In this document: positions 44,739-53,865 of the stretch, piece after piece
How positions within the stretch are numbered: the first letter of the stretch is position 1
Layout of the letters: every line of letters begins with the position of its first letter
From: Burkholderia diffusa
GTDB lineage: Bacteria; Pseudomonadota; Gammaproteobacteria; Burkholderiales; Burkholderiaceae
Direction of reading: 5' to 3'
Assembly: GCF_001718315.1 (NCBI RefSeq)
Contig: NZ_CP013363.1
Location: 744,001 to 808,000 of the forward strand
DNA length: 64,000 bases
The notes under the pieces: generated by a model
What the model saw: the letters and a program-made list of their open reading frames with translations, nothing else
Told to the model about the DNA's origin: nothing
Database searches by the model: none
Made by a program: the position numbers and the translations under genes

Positions 44739-45926
44739 TCAGCGCGACTTCGTCGCGAGACGATGGATGCGCGCCGCAGGCGCGACGTGCGGTCGCCGCG
44801 ATGCATCGCAATGCGGTGCCTGCCGGCGGCGTGTGCGCCGTGTCGATTCGGGCGCGGCATCGGCGATCGGCGCATTCGTTCGCGCGTATGCATCCGCGTT
44901 CGCGTTCGCGGGAACCACCGCAACGGCCGCAACGGCCGGCTGTGCGGCTTCCGCATCGAGCCAGCCGCGCGTCGCTTCGGCGATCAGTGTGCGCAGCCAG
45001 CGCACGCCGTCGACACACGATCCTGATTCGTTCCACGTCATCCGGTACACGATGTCGGGTGGCTCGGCCGGCAGCGCAACCGCGCCCAGCGGCAGCAGCT
45101 TCGCATAGTGGCGCGCGAGCCGGTACGTGGTCGTCAGGATCAGATCTGAGCGCACCAGCCCATGCGCGGCGAGTTCGAAGTGCGGCAGCGTGACGACGAT
45201 CCGCCGCTGCAGGCCGACGCGTTCGAGCTGCCGGTCGATCGCGCCGGATGCCTCGAGCCACGACGGGGTCGGGCACAGCTGCGGCGCCTGCGCGAACTCG
45301 GCGGCCGTCATCGCGCCGCGCCGCGCGAGGGGGTGCGTCGCGCGCATCAGGCACACGACGCGATCGTCGAACAGGTCGTCCTGCCGGAACCGCGATGAGC
45401 GAGCAGGGCGGTTGTCGATCACGACGTCGAGTTCGCCGTCGGCGAGTGCCCGTTCGTCGTCGAAGCCGTCGCCGAGCGGATGGAACACGAGCTGCGCGTT
45501 CGGTGCGCGTTCGCGGAACAGCGCGACGAGCTTCGGCACGAACAGCACGTTCAGATAGTCGGGGCAGCCGATCCGGTAGGTGCGCACCGACGTGCGCGCA
45601 TCGAAGGTCGGCTGCTGGATGCGGATGAAGTCGATCACGCGCAGCGCGTTGCGCAGCGGCTCGATCAGGCGCGCGCCGAATTCGGTCGGCACCATCCCGT
45701 AGCGGCTGCGCACGAGCAATGGATCGCCGAGCAGCGTGCGCAGGCGCTTGAGCGCGGCGCTCGTCGCCGGCTGCGACATGTTCAGCCGCACGGCGGCGCG
45801 TGACACGGTGCGCTCGGTGAGCAGCGCGAGCAGGATGCGGATCAGCCGCGCGTCCAGCACGTCGAGCGCGCCCGTTGCGTGGCACGCGTCGAGGGCAAGG
45901 CCGTTCGGCTCCGGTGCGTCCCGCAT
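44739..45926 (-). CDS. LysR-family regulator with a long low-complexity C-terminal tail
   Basis: The 395-residue protein has a normal LTTR body of the NodD-like type: LLALLTERTVSRAAVRLNMS, LLGDPLLVRSRYGMVPT, and an effector domain ending near residue 315 (TLIAEATRGWLDAEAAQP). After that come about 75 residues of Ala/Val/Pro- and Arg-rich sequence without family match, perhaps a read-through after a lost stop or frameshift. The next gene on the other strand converges 14 bases away. The target is unknown. Confidence 0.88.
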   Translation of the reverse strand: MRDAPEPNGLALDACHATGALDVLDARLIRILLALLTERTVSRAAVRLNMSQPATSAALKRLRTLLGDPLLVRSRYGMVPTEFGARLIEPLRNALRVIDFIRIQQPTFDARTSVRTYRIGCPDYLNVLFVPKLVALFRERAPNAQLVFHPLGDGFDDERALADGELDVVIDNRPARSSRFRQDDLFDDRVVCLMRATHPLARRGAMTAAEFAQAPQLCPTPSWLEASGAIDRQLERVGLQRRIVVTLPHFELAAHGLVRSDLILTTTYRLARHYAKLLPLGAVALPAEPPDIVYRMTWNESGSCVDGVRWLRTLIAEATRGWLDAEAAQPAVAAVAVVPANANADAYARTNAPIADAAPESTRRTRRRQAPHCDASRRPHVAPAARIHRLATKSR

Positions 45927-45992
45927 GTCGCTACGCGGTCGGGGTGACGTTGACTACCAGAATTCCCATCGAGTGCACTCCATATGCCGCGT

Positions 45993-46139
45993 TCAGTGTC
46001 GAGCGCGGGCGACCGCGATGCGTTCGTCCAGGCGCGCGTCGTATGGCCGTTTGCGATCGGCCGTCAGCCGGTACACGCTGTCCGCGATGGCCGCATCGAG
46101 CAGCCAGGAGAACGGCGTCATCGCGTTGCAGGCCGGCAC
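45993..46139 (-). CDS. Possible 48-aa protein, too short for usual gene calling
   Basis: A minus-strand frame starts at GTG (46139) with GGAAGGGG seven bases upstream and ends TGA. The peptide begins VPACNAMTPFSWLLDAAIAD, continues SVYRLTADRKRPYDARLDER and ends with a short basic tail. It looks protein-like, with a helix, mixed charges and codons rich in G/C at third positions. It lies 66 bases upstream of the LysR start on the same strand, in a 450-bp gap. It could be a real small protein or the remnant of a larger one. Confidence 0.4.
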   Translation of the reverse strand: MPACNAMTPFSWLLDAAIADSVYRLTADRKRPYDARLDERIAVARARH

Positions 46140-46376
46140 GTCTTGACCCCTTCCATTTACGCGGCGCGAACCGGTAGCGTGTGCGCGGAGCGCGGGCCGG
46201 TCTGCGGTGGACGTTATGTGCCGGATTTGTTCGGGAGTATGGGGGGGCGCCGTGACGATGGGAAATTAAATATTCGGCTGGACGTCATTTGAAAAATGAA
46301 TGGGGTTCGACGGGCGGCGAGGCACGCGAATTGCGAATTAAAGAACTCCATTCACATCGACATCAGCGGAGGTGTC

Positions 46377-46631
46377 ATGCAGCGATATTCCATTCGTCAC
46401 GTATCGCGGGCCGTCTTCGCCGGCATCCTGATCGCCGGTCTGGCGGCGGGGGCGGGTTGTCAGAAAAAGAGCGACACCGGCACCGGCGCGAGTTCGGACA
46501 CGAGCGCCACGGGCGGCATGGCGCCGGCGCCGTCCACCGCGCCGTCGGGCATGCCGGGCAGCGGCACGGCCGGCGGCGCGGCGAGCATGCCGGGCCCGGC
46601 ATCCGCGCCAACGGGCGCAAGCGGCGGCTGA
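46377..46631 (+). CDS. Small lipoprotein with Gly/Ser/Pro-rich tail, 84 aa
   Basis: The signal MQRYSIRHVSRAVFAGILIA continues to Cys28 (GAGC), followed by QKKSDTGTGASSD and a low-complexity tail of Gly, Ala, Ser, Pro and Met. It starts after GGAGGTG at correct spacing. It resembles small envelope lipoproteins of Burkholderia without assigned function. The disordered tail may span the periplasm. Confidence 0.65.
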   Translation: MQRYSIRHVSRAVFAGILIAGLAAGAGCQKKSDTGTGASSDTSATGGMAPAPSTAPSGMPGSGTAGGAASMPGPASAPTGASGG

Positions 46632-46826
46632 CCGGCGAGAACGGGCGGCGTGCGTGGGCAGGCCGCCCGTGTGCCGCGGTGGCGGCATTCAGGCTTGGTA
46701 CGCGCGTCGCAGGACGCGCGCCGGCGGCGCGCTGCGCGTGAAAGATTTGCAAGGACCGTTGTAGCCATTCCCGAAGCGGTGCCGGCCGCACCATGCGGGC
46801 GTACACCGTCGGGAACAGGAGGCGCG

Positions 46827-47384
46827 ATGCAGAACGCGGAATCGAACCCAACCCCCAAACAGCAGCGGGAACAGATCGAGAAGAGCCCGGTGAAGACGCC
46901 GGCGGCCGGCGACATGCCGGATGCTGCGACCCAGGCTGCAGAGACCGCCGAGGCCGCGAAGCGGCCGCTGACGCCGGAGGCGGTCGCGGCGAAAACGCCG
47001 ACCGGCCTGCCGCCAATCGACGTCGACGCGCATGCGGTCGACAGCGGCGACCCGGTGCGTCGCGCGGCCGGCCGGATCGTCACGCTCGACAACGCCAACA
47101 TGGCGATGACGGACAACACGGTCGACGTCGACGGCAAGGGTCTGGAGGCGCGCACCGGCGCGACCGAGTGGCACGACAACGTGGTCTATTCGAACGCGTC
47201 GCTCGACGAGGCGATCGACACGCCCGACGAAGGGCTCGGCGGCATCGAGAGCCGGCCGGGCGGGAACGTGCCGCAGATCGCGACGCGGCCGGGCTGGCGC
47301 GTCCGGCATGTCGGCGACGTCGATGTCGAACATGGCGACGGCACGCGGGCCGAGCACGTGATCCGTCTCGAGCGGATCGACTGA
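46827..47384 (+). CDS. DUF3005-like Burkholderia protein
   Basis: The 185-residue hydrophilic protein has no signal or TM. The first 60 residues are Ala/Pro/Lys-rich and probably disordered. The core has NTVDVDGKGLEARTGATEW followed by HDNVVYSNASLDEAIDTPDE and ends GWRVRHVGDVDVEHGDGTRA. From memory this resembles a Burkholderia-restricted family (DUF3005), which I cannot verify here. It starts after AGGAGG. The function is unknown. Confidence 0.65.
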   Translation: MQNAESNPTPKQQREQIEKSPVKTPAAGDMPDAATQAAETAEAAKRPLTPEAVAAKTPTGLPPIDVDAHAVDSGDPVRRAAGRIVTLDNANMAMTDNTVDVDGKGLEARTGATEWHDNVVYSNASLDEAIDTPDEGLGGIESRPGGNVPQIATRPGWRVRHVGDVDVEHGDGTRAEHVIRLERID

Positions 47385-47388
47385 CATG

Positions 47389-47428
47389 TCGATGGTCGCC
47401 GGCCGGACCGCCGGCGGGCGACCATCGA
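47389..47428. terminator. Bidirectional hairpin between convergent genes
   Basis: TCGATGGTCGCC...ACCATCGA-type arms form an 18-bp stem with one mismatch and a 4-base ACCG loop, exactly in the 50-bp gap between two convergent stops (47384 and 47435). No T tract on either side, but the stability and location support a shared terminator. Confidence 0.6.
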
Positions 47429-47434
47429 TGGCTG

Positions 47435-48199
47435 TTACTGCGGGCCGAGTTCCTGCGCGGACGTGTCGGCATCGTTGCCCTGCGCGACGAGCACATGGAC
47501 GTCGTTCGGCGTCACGTCGCCGATACCGCCCGACGGAATCGTCACCAGCAACCAGTCGGCGTTGTTGCCGATGTTCACGGGCGCCGTCGTCAGGATCGGC
47601 GACTTGCTGCCGGCCGTCGTGACGATCACCTGGTAATTGCCGCCGTTCAGGTAGACCGAGTCCTGTCCGGATGCCGGTACGGCGTTCTGGTACGCGGCGC
47701 CTGCCAGCGTCGGGCTTTGCGCGGTGATGTCGGTACCGGGAGGCACGACGTACACGTCGACGTTCTGCGCATTCGGCGACGCGTTGAAGCTGCGCACGCG
47801 CGCCTTGTCGGACAGGAGCTTCTTGTCGAACGGATCGTCGATCACCGAGATCGCCGACGACGTGCTCGGCAACGCGATCGTGGTGTAGTGATGGCCATTC
47901 GCCGCGCCGAAGGATTGCGACGCGACCGTCGCGGTCGTGCCCGAGACGTCGTAGCTCGCGGTCTGCGTGCCGGAGTCGATGTCGTGATAGCGCGTCACGC
48001 CTTTGTACGCGACACCCGATGCATCGACCTTCGCATTCAGGTAGTAGTCGAGATTCGGGCCGGCCGGCACCGCGTTGATGAAGCGCGCCTGCGGTTTCGA
48101 GATGCCGAGTTCGGTGCCGACGTCGTTGCCGTCTCCGCCGCATGCCGTGAGCACGGAAATGACCGAGCACAGGGCCGCTATCGTTCGAATGGATTTCAT
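47435..48199 (-). CDS. DUF4397 domain lipoprotein
   Basis: The 254-residue lipoprotein has signal MKSIRTIAALCSVISVLTAC (Cys20). The DUF4397 pattern occurs twice: ARFINAVPAGPNLDYYLNAK and VRSFNASPNAQNVDVYVVPP, each followed by beta-strands of an Ig-like sandwich. It is an envelope protein of unknown role. The start is fixed by GAGAGGA upstream and the lipoprotein signal. It is the second lipoprotein of this general style (with DUF4382 at 12705) in the window. Confidence 0.82.
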   Translation of the reverse strand: MKSIRTIAALCSVISVLTACGGDGNDVGTELGISKPQARFINAVPAGPNLDYYLNAKVDASGVAYKGVTRYHDIDSGTQTASYDVSGTTATVASQSFGAANGHHYTTIALPSTSSAISVIDDPFDKKLLSDKARVRSFNASPNAQNVDVYVVPPGTDITAQSPTLAGAAYQNAVPASGQDSVYLNGGNYQVIVTTAGSKSPILTTAPVNIGNNADWLLVTIPSGGIGDVTPNDVHVLVAQGNDADTSAQELGPQ

Positions 48200-48623
48200 T
48201 GTCGTCCTCTCGTTCAGGGAACCTGATTGCGATGCGGTGTCGCCGCGCGACGCATCGCGCGGTACGCAGCGCCGGATTGAAGGAAGGGCTTGCCGTCCGC
48301 CGGGGCGGCGGGCGCACGGATGTCGCAAGCAACGTGCCCGCGCGGCGGAATCGGCGCAGGCGCCCGTGTGGCGGAGGCGTGACACGCAACGCAGTTGCGT
48401 GCCGTGCCCGATCGTGCGAGTCAGGGCGGCGTGCTTGTAAAAAAGGCCGGCGTAGCCGGGAAGAGGGCGACGTGCGTTGCAACAGGCATTTCAAACGTCG
48501 ACCGTGGTGCGACGCGGGAAGGCGGGGCGACGTTCTTCGCGCATATCGTTGCGTGCGCATCGATATGAGGAGAGTCGTGCGATCGCGCACGGCGGTCTGG
48601 CGGCGCCGCACGCGTGATGTGCA
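48200..48623. other. Intergenic region, no intact gene
   Basis: This 424-bp gap lies between the start of the DUF4397 lipoprotein gene and the end of an MFS pseudogene, both minus strand. It holds the lipoprotein promoter near 48200-48300 and one intrinsic terminator (48439-48460). No protein-like frame was found. Confidence 0.5.
48439..48460 (-). terminator. Intrinsic terminator on the minus strand
   Basis: On the minus strand CCGGC-TAC-GCCGG is followed by CCTTTTTT, a short but standard intrinsic terminator. It lies about 165 bases after the last stop of the MFS pseudogene and upstream of the DUF4397 gene, so it isolates that gene from upstream transcription. Confidence 0.55.
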
Positions 48624-48875
48624 TCAGCGGTTCACAAGTTTCGGTGGATACGCGAGCGTGAGTGCGCAATCGACCAGCATGCACGCGGCGAAGCCATACA
48701 ACCCCGCGCTTTGCGAATGGAACGTGTCTCACAGCCAGCGGATGAAGTAAGTGCTGCCGAAACCGCCGAGGTTTGCGATCGAGCATGCGAATGCGATCCC
48801 GCCGGCCGCGGCCGAGCCTTTCAGGAACGTGGACGGCAACGCCCAGACGACCGGCATCGCGGCGGCCGCGCCGGC
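48624..48875 (-). pseudogene. C-terminal remnant of an MFS anion:cation symporter, with internal stop
   Basis: Minus-strand frame: MPVVWALPSTFLKGSAAAGG then IAFACSIANLGGFGSTYFIR, WL, a TGA stop at 48729-48731, then in the same frame DTFHSQSAGLYGFAACMLVD and CALTLAYPPKLVNR before a second stop. This matches the last two helices of ACS-type MFS transporters, where the stop position usually codes for a charged residue. Upstream of 48875 similarity fades, with possible frameshift. It is a decayed 3' end without the rest of the gene. Confidence 0.7.
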
Positions 48876-49055
48876 TGATCGGGCGAAAACAGCAGCACGG
48901 GCTCGAATTCGGGCCGTAAATCTTGCCGGGGCACCGATCGTTTAACCATTCGAAACAATGTGTTCATCGAAAAGGGCATGATCTCCGGCGATCGGACAGG
49001 CATACTGTCGCCTATGTTGCTCAATGCCGTCGAATCGACGTGCGCTTGCCTCTCC

Positions 49056-49388
49056 ATGTCCATCCCTGTACCTTTTCGATCCCTGCGAGGGTTGACCGTC
49101 GCGGCTGCTGTATGCTTGCTCGCCGCGTGTTCGACCGCTTCCGACGTGACCGCGACGTCGAACCCGAACGTCTTCACCGTGACGACACGCACGCTCGGCG
49201 TGTCGACGACGTGGGCCGACGCCCATGAAAAAGCCGTCAGTGAAGCGACCAACTACTGCACGCAGCGCGGCATGCGCGCGAGCCTGAAGCAGGAGTCGGT
49301 GACCGGCGGCCGCCGCGTCGACGCACGCTCGGAACTCGCGTTCGAGTGCCATCCGACCTTCGAGACGGCGTCGAACCCGCGCGGATAA
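49056..49388 (+). CDS. Small lipoprotein, 110 aa
   Basis: The product has signal MSIPVPFRSLRGLTVAAAVC ending at Cys25 (LLAACS). The mature domain contains VFTVTTRTLGVSTTWADAHE, KAVSEATNYCTQRGMRA and RSELAFECHP, with two further Cys. It looks like a small periplasmic-facing alpha/beta lipoprotein known across Burkholderiales, of unknown role. The start is chosen by signal shape; longer in-frame starts exist upstream. Confidence 0.65.
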   Translation: MSIPVPFRSLRGLTVAAAVCLLAACSTASDVTATSNPNVFTVTTRTLGVSTTWADAHEKAVSEATNYCTQRGMRASLKQESVTGGRRVDARSELAFECHPTFETASNPRG

Positions 49389-49422
49389 CCGCCGCGTCGC
49401 CCGCACTGCTCCGGGAGTGAAT

Positions 49423-49457
49423 CGACCCGCGATGCCGTTGACGGGCATCGCGGGTCG
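49423..49457. terminator. Perfect 14-bp hairpin between convergent genes
   Basis: CGACCCGCGATGCC and GGCATCGCGGGTCG are fully complementary, separated by 7 bases, between the lipoprotein stop (49388) and the mmsB stop (49478). It is a strong candidate bidirectional terminator, without a clear T tract. Confidence 0.6.
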
Positions 49458-49477
49458 TCGCACGTCCGTCGGTCGCG

Positions 49478-50368
49478 TTACGCGGGCTGTGCTTCGTACA
49501 GCTTCACGCACGCGGAGAAGTCGAGCGTGCCGAGCCCCTGCTGGCTCATCGACTGATAAAGCTGCTGCGCGAGCGCGCCCATCCACACCGGCTGCCGTGC
49601 GCCGCGCGCGGCTTCGGTTGCGAGCCCGAGATCCTTCAACATCAGGTTCGCGGCGAATCCGCCCGAGTAGCCGCGCGCGGCGGGCGCCGCGTCGTTCACG
49701 CCCGGATACGGGTTATACGTGTCCGAACTCCAGCAGCGGCCGGTCGACGTGTTGATGATGCCGGCCAGCACGGCCGGATCGATGCCGAGCGCGGCGCCGA
49801 GCGCCATCGCTTCGGACACGCCCATCATCGAGATTCCGAGCAGCAGGTTGTTGCAGATCTTCGCGATCTGACCGGTGCCCGTGCCGCCGCAGTGCACGAC
49901 GTTCTTCCCCATGTCGAGCAGCACCGGGCGGATGCGCTCGAACAGCGCGGCTTCCGCGCCGACCATGAAGGTCAGCGTGCCGGCCTGCGCGCCGCCGGTG
50001 CCGCCCGACACCGGCGCATCGGCGAGCGGGAAGTCGCGCTGTGCGGCGGCGTCGGCCACCGCGCGTGCGGTGCCCGGATCGATCGTGCTGCAGTCGACGA
50101 ACGTCGCGCCGGCGCGCGCGCCGGCCAGCACGCCGTCGTCGCCGAGATAAACCTCGCGCACGTGCTGCGCGGCCGGCAGCATCGTGATCACGAGCGACGT
50201 GTGGGCGGCCGCGTCACGCGGCGACGCGGCCGCCGTCGCGCCTGCGTGTACTGCGGCGTCGACTGCGTTCGCGTCGAGGTCGAACACTGTCAGTGCGTGG
50301 CCGGCCTTGAGCAGGTTGGCGGCCATGGGGCCGCCCATGTTGCCGAGTCCGATGAATGCAATTTCCAT
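49478..50368 (-). CDS. mmsB: 3-hydroxyisobutyrate dehydrogenase
   Basis: The 296-residue enzyme oxidises 3-hydroxyisobutyrate to methylmalonate semialdehyde in valine degradation. Motifs: N-terminal Rossmann IAFIGLGNMGGPMAANLL, substrate-binding DAPVSGGTGGAQAGTLTFMV, and the catalytic-Lys helix GQIAKICNNLLLGISMMGVS, all intact. The partner gene mmsA lies upstream on the same strand, but 407 bases of hairpin repeats separate them. A small palindrome (50371-50382) covers its ribosome-binding site. Confidence 0.94.
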   Translation of the reverse strand: MEIAFIGLGNMGGPMAANLLKAGHALTVFDLDANAVDAAVHAGATAAASPRDAAAHTSLVITMLPAAQHVREVYLGDDGVLAGARAGATFVDCSTIDPGTARAVADAAAQRDFPLADAPVSGGTGGAQAGTLTFMVGAEAALFERIRPVLLDMGKNVVHCGGTGTGQIAKICNNLLLGISMMGVSEAMALGAALGIDPAVLAGIINTSTGRCWSSDTYNPYPGVNDAAPAARGYSGGFAANLMLKDLGLATEAARGARQPVWMGALAQQLYQSMSQQGLGTLDFSACVKLYEAQPA

Positions 50369-50382
50369 GTACAGGTTCCTGT

Positions 50383-50774
50383 GTCGACCGGACTTAGCGC
50401 TTCAGCGCTTAGTCCGATCCCATGCTTCGCGGTCGACCGGACTTAGCGCTTCAGCGCTTAGTCCGGTCCCATGCTTCGCGGTCGACCGGACTTAACGCTT
50501 CAGCGCTTAGCCCGGTCCCATGCTTCGCGGTCGACTGGACTCAACGCTTCAGCGCTTAGTCCGGTCCCATGCTTCGCGGTCGACCGGACTTAACGCTTCA
50601 GCGCTTAGCCCGGTCCCATGCTTCGCGGTCGACCGGACTTAGCGCTTCAGCACTTAGCCCGGTCCCATGCTTCGCGGTCGACTGGACTCAACGCTTCAGC
50701 ACTTAGCCCGGTCCCATGTTTCGCGCTCGACCGGACCTCGCGCTCTAACGCTTAGCCCGATCCCATCTTTCGCA
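50383..50774 (-). repeat. Eight tandem 49-bp units, each an RNA-hairpin former, between mmsA and mmsB
   Basis: Eight head-to-tail units of exactly 49 bp begin at 50383, 50432, 50481, 50530, 50579, 50628, 50677 and 50726; the last is divergent. On the minus strand each unit reads CCGGACTAAGCGC-TGAA-GCGCTAAGTCCGG: a 13-bp stem with one A-A mismatch and a 4-base loop. Between stems is a constant linker with GTCGAC and GCATGGGA. All differences between units 1-7 are transitions. Of five variable paired positions, four stay paired (as G-U) only on the minus strand, one only on the plus strand. The array fills the mmsA-mmsB gap from 2 bases after the mmsA stop codon. Confidence 0.9.
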
Positions 50775-50775
50775 C

Positions 50776-52302
50776 TCAGCGCAGCGCGATCGTCGTATTC
50801 ACGCCGCCGGCCGTCGCATCGTCGTCGAACCAGCGCGCGGTGACCGTCTTCGTCTGCGTGTAGAACTGCACGACCTGCTTCCCGTACGGGCCGAGATCGC
50901 CGAGTTTCGAGCCGCGCGAGCCGGTGAAGCTGAAGTAGGGCACCGGCACCGGAATCGGGATGTTGATGCCGACCTGACCGACGTCGATCTCGCTCTGGAA
51001 CTTGCGCGCGGCCGCGCCGCTCTGCGTGAAGAGGCCGACGCCGTTGCCCATCGGGTTGCGGTTCACGAGCGCGATCGCGTCGTCGAGCGTGTCGGCTTCC
51101 ATCACGACCACCACCGGTCCGAAGATTTCTTCCGTGTAGATCGACATGTCCGTCGTCACCCCGGAGAAAATCGTCGGGCCGACGAAGTTGCCGTGCTCGT
51201 AGCCGGGGACCTTCACGTCGCGGCCGTCGAGCAGCAGCGTCGCGCCTTCCTTCACGCCCGCGTCGATCAGCGACAGGATGCGCGCCTTCGCCGCCTTCGA
51301 CACGACCGGGCCGACGTCCGTGCCGGCTTCGGCGCCGGCGTTGACCTTCAGCGCCTTCGCTTTCTCGACCAGATCGGGCAGCCAGTCGCGCGCGTTGCCG
51401 ACCAGCACGACGACCGACGTTGCCATGCAGCGCTGGCCGGCCGCGCCGAAGCCCGCGCCGACCAGCGCGTTGATCGTCTGCTCGCGATGCGCATCCGGCA
51501 GCACGACGGCGTGGTTCTTCGCGCCCATCATCGACTGCACGCGCTTGCCGTGCTGGCTGCCGAGGTTGTATACGTGCGTGCCGACGCGCGTCGAGCCGAC
51601 GAACGAGATCGCCTTGATGTCCGGGTGCGTGCAGAGTCGATCGACCACTGTCTTGCCGCCGTGCACGACGTTCAGCACGCCCTGCGGCACGCCGGCCTCG
51701 ATCGCGAGCTCGACGAGCTGCATCGTCGACAGCGGATCCTGTTCGGAAGGCTTCAGCACGAACGTGTTGCCGCACACGATCGCCATCGGGAACATCCACA
51801 GCGGGATCATCCCGGGGAAATTGAACGGCGTGATGCCCGCGCACACGCCGATCGGCTGGCGCAGCGTGTAGGTGTCGACGCCGCCCGCGACGTTCTCCGC
51901 GAACTCGCCTTGCTGCAGCGTGCCGATCGAGCATGCGTGCTCGACCACTTCGAGGCCGCGGAAGATGTCGCCCTGTGCATCGGGCAGCGTCTTGCCCTGC
52001 TCGGCCGTCAGCGTGTGCGCGATCCGTTCCAGATTGCGGCGCACCAGGTCCTGGAACTTCAGCATGATGCGCAGCCGCGCACCGATCGGCGTCGTCTTCC
52101 AGGTCTGGAACGCACGCTGCGCGGACGCGATCGCGGCATCGACCTCGTCGAGCGTCGCGAACGGCACGCGGCCGATCACTTCCTGCGTCGCGGGGTTGAC
52201 GATGTCGCCCCATTCGGTGCTTTGCGAATCGACGAATGCGCCGTCGATCAGCAGCTTGGCGGTGGGCAGGGCGAGGGTGGTCTGGGGAACTGCGGCGTTC
52301 AT
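50776..52302 (-). CDS. mmsA: Methylmalonate-semialdehyde dehydrogenase (CoA-acylating)
   Basis: The 508-residue aldehyde dehydrogenase superfamily member has [20 protein letters not shown], cofactor helix [13 protein letters not shown], catalytic Cys in [16 protein letters not shown] and the MMSDH hallmark [14 protein letters not shown], where the general-base Glu of other ALDHs is absent. It converts methylmalonate semialdehyde to propionyl-CoA in valine catabolism. It lies between an MHS transporter gene (125 bases upstream) and the repeat array leading to mmsB. Confidence 0.95.
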   Translation of the reverse strand: MNAAVPQTTLALPTAKLLIDGAFVDSQSTEWGDIVNPATQEVIGRVPFATLDEVDAAIASAQRAFQTWKTTPIGARLRIMLKFQDLVRRNLERIAHTLTAEQGKTLPDAQGDIFRGLEVVEHACSIGTLQQGEFAENVAGGVDTYTLRQPIGVCAGITPFNFPGMIPLWMFPMAIVCGNTFVLKPSEQDPLSTMQLVELAIEAGVPQGVLNVVHGGKTVVDRLCTHPDIKAISFVGSTRVGTHVYNLGSQHGKRVQSMMGAKNHAVVLPDAHREQTINALVGAGFGAAGQRCMATSVVVLVGNARDWLPDLVEKAKALKVNAGAEAGTDVGPVVSKAAKARILSLIDAGVKEGATLLLDGRDVKVPGYEHGNFVGPTIFSGVTTDMSIYTEEIFGPVVVVMEADTLDDAIALVNRNPMGNGVGLFTQSGAAARKFQSEIDVGQVGINIPIPVPVPYFSFTGSRGSKLGDLGPYGKQVVQFYTQTKTVTARWFDDDATAGGVNTTIALR

Positions 52303-52427
52303 GGAAATCTCCGGGAAACGGTGGTGCGAAGAAAAAGGGTGGCCCGCGTCCGTCGCGCGGTGGGCGACGGCGGACGGCAGGTCGAATGGAAAACGGATAA
52401 AGGCGGGCCGCCGTGCGGTCGATGCGC

Positions 52428-53747
52428 TTATGTCCGGGCGGGCCGCATCAGTGCGGTGCACACGAGCGCGAACACGCCGAAGCCGACGAGGTACGCGATC
52501 ACGTAGTGCGGCTGGCCGCCGCCGGCCTTGAGCAGCGACGTCGCGATCATCGGCGCGAAGCCGCCGCCGATCACGCCGGCGAGCTGCACCGACAGCGAAA
52601 TGCCGCTGTAACGGATTTCCGCAGGAAACTGCTGCGCGAACAACAGCGACTCCGGCGCATAGAGAATCGGGAACACGACGCCGAGGCCGAGGACGATCGC
52701 CCACCATGCGTACGACGTCTGCTGCGTGCCGAGCATCATGAAGAACGGCGCCGCGAACGCGCACATCAGCACGAGGCCGATCGCGAACATCCGGCGCTGG
52801 CCGATGCGGTCGCTGAGATGTCCGCACAGCGGCATCGTGACGAGCGACAGCGCCGCGCCGGCCGTGATCGCATGCAGCATCTCGGCCTTCGGCAGGTGCA
52901 GCTGCTGCGTTGCATAGGCGAGCGCGAACGTGACGACCATGTAGAACCACGTGTTCTCCGCGGCGCGTGCGCCGACGATCGTCAGCACCTCGCGCGGATG
53001 GCGGCGCAGCGCGGCCGTCACCGGCGACTTCTCGGCCTTGCCCTGGCGCTGCATCTTCTCGAAGTCCGGCGATTCCGGCACCTTCGCGCGGATGAACCAC
53101 CCGAGGCCGACGAGCGCGATGCTCGCGAGGAACGGCACGCGCCAGCCCCACGACAGCATGTCGGCTTCCGGCAGCGCGGCCACCGCGGCCATCGCGACCG
53201 ACGACAGGATCAGGCCTAGCCCGACACCCGTTTGCGGCAGGCTGCCGAACAGCCCCTTGCGGCCCTTCGGTGCGTGTTCGACGGCCATCAGCACCGCGCC
53301 GCCCCATTCGCCGCCGACCGCCATCCCTTGCAGGAAGCGCATCGCGATCAGCAGGGCGGCGGCCCAGTAGCCGATGCGGTCGTACGACGGGATCAGCCCG
53401 ATGATCATGCTCGGCACGCCCATCAGCAGCAGCGTGATCATCAGCATCGACTTGCGGCCGATGCGGTCGCCGAAATGGCCGAACACGATGCCGCCCATCG
53501 GCCGCCCGATGAAGCCGACCGCGAACGTGCCGAACGCGGCGAGCGTGCCGACGACGGGGTCGAGCGACGGGAAGAAGATGCGGTTGAACACGAGCGCGGC
53601 GGCGGTGCCGTAGAGGAAGAAGTCGTACCACTCGATCGTGGTGCCGGCCATGCTGGCCCAGCCGGCCAGCAGGTAGTGCCTCGCGGTGCGGGCGGGGGCC
53701 GGCGTCGCGATGGCTGCATGCTCATCGAGGGTGGATCGCGTCTGCAT
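52428..53747 (-). CDS. MFS transporter, metabolite:H+ symporter (MHS) family
   Basis: The 439-residue 12-TM symporter starts [20 protein letters not shown], the MHS signature in TM1. It continues with [20 protein letters not shown] (motif A), [20 protein letters not shown] and [20 protein letters not shown]. Family members carry dicarboxylates, shikimate, proline/betaine or similar. Operon position before mmsA/mmsB suggests uptake of a branched-chain or C3-C4 acid, as an inference. The divergent LysR gene at 53904 likely regulates it. Confidence 0.92.
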   Translation of the reverse strand: MQTRSTLDEHAAIATPAPARTARHYLLAGWASMAGTTIEWYDFFLYGTAAALVFNRIFFPSLDPVVGTLAAFGTFAVGFIGRPMGGIVFGHFGDRIGRKSMLMITLLLMGVPSMIIGLIPSYDRIGYWAAALLIAMRFLQGMAVGGEWGGAVLMAVEHAPKGRKGLFGSLPQTGVGLGLILSSVAMAAVAALPEADMLSWGWRVPFLASIALVGLGWFIRAKVPESPDFEKMQRQGKAEKSPVTAALRRHPREVLTIVGARAAENTWFYMVVTFALAYATQQLHLPKAEMLHAITAGAALSLVTMPLCGHLSDRIGQRRMFAIGLVLMCAFAAPFFMMLGTQQTSYAWWAIVLGLGVVFPILYAPESLLFAQQFPAEIRYSGISLSVQLAGVIGGGFAPMIATSLLKAGGGQPHYVIAYLVGFGVFALVCTALMRPART

Positions 53748-53845
53748 GGTGTCTCCGTATTTGTTGCCCGCGGCTCATGGTCCACAGGTCACGGTCGAGT
53801 ATAGTTATGCGCGGATCCATGATGTACCGACAAGAAAACCGGTTG

Positions 53846-53865
53846 GATGTGCATTTGTGCATATC
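53846..53865. promoter_or_regulatory. Imperfect palindrome, candidate LysR site
   Basis: GATgTGCA-tttg-TGCAtATC is a 20-bp inverted repeat with one mismatch, 38 bases before the LysR start and about 100 bases before the MHS gene start. Two GTGCAT direct repeats overlap it. Its place in the divergent promoter gap suggests autoregulation and control of the MHS/mms genes. Confidence 0.4.

Noticed and set aside
50383..50774. CRISPR array interpretation of the 49-bp repeats.
   Set aside because: Units are directly contiguous with no unique spacers, and no cas genes are present.
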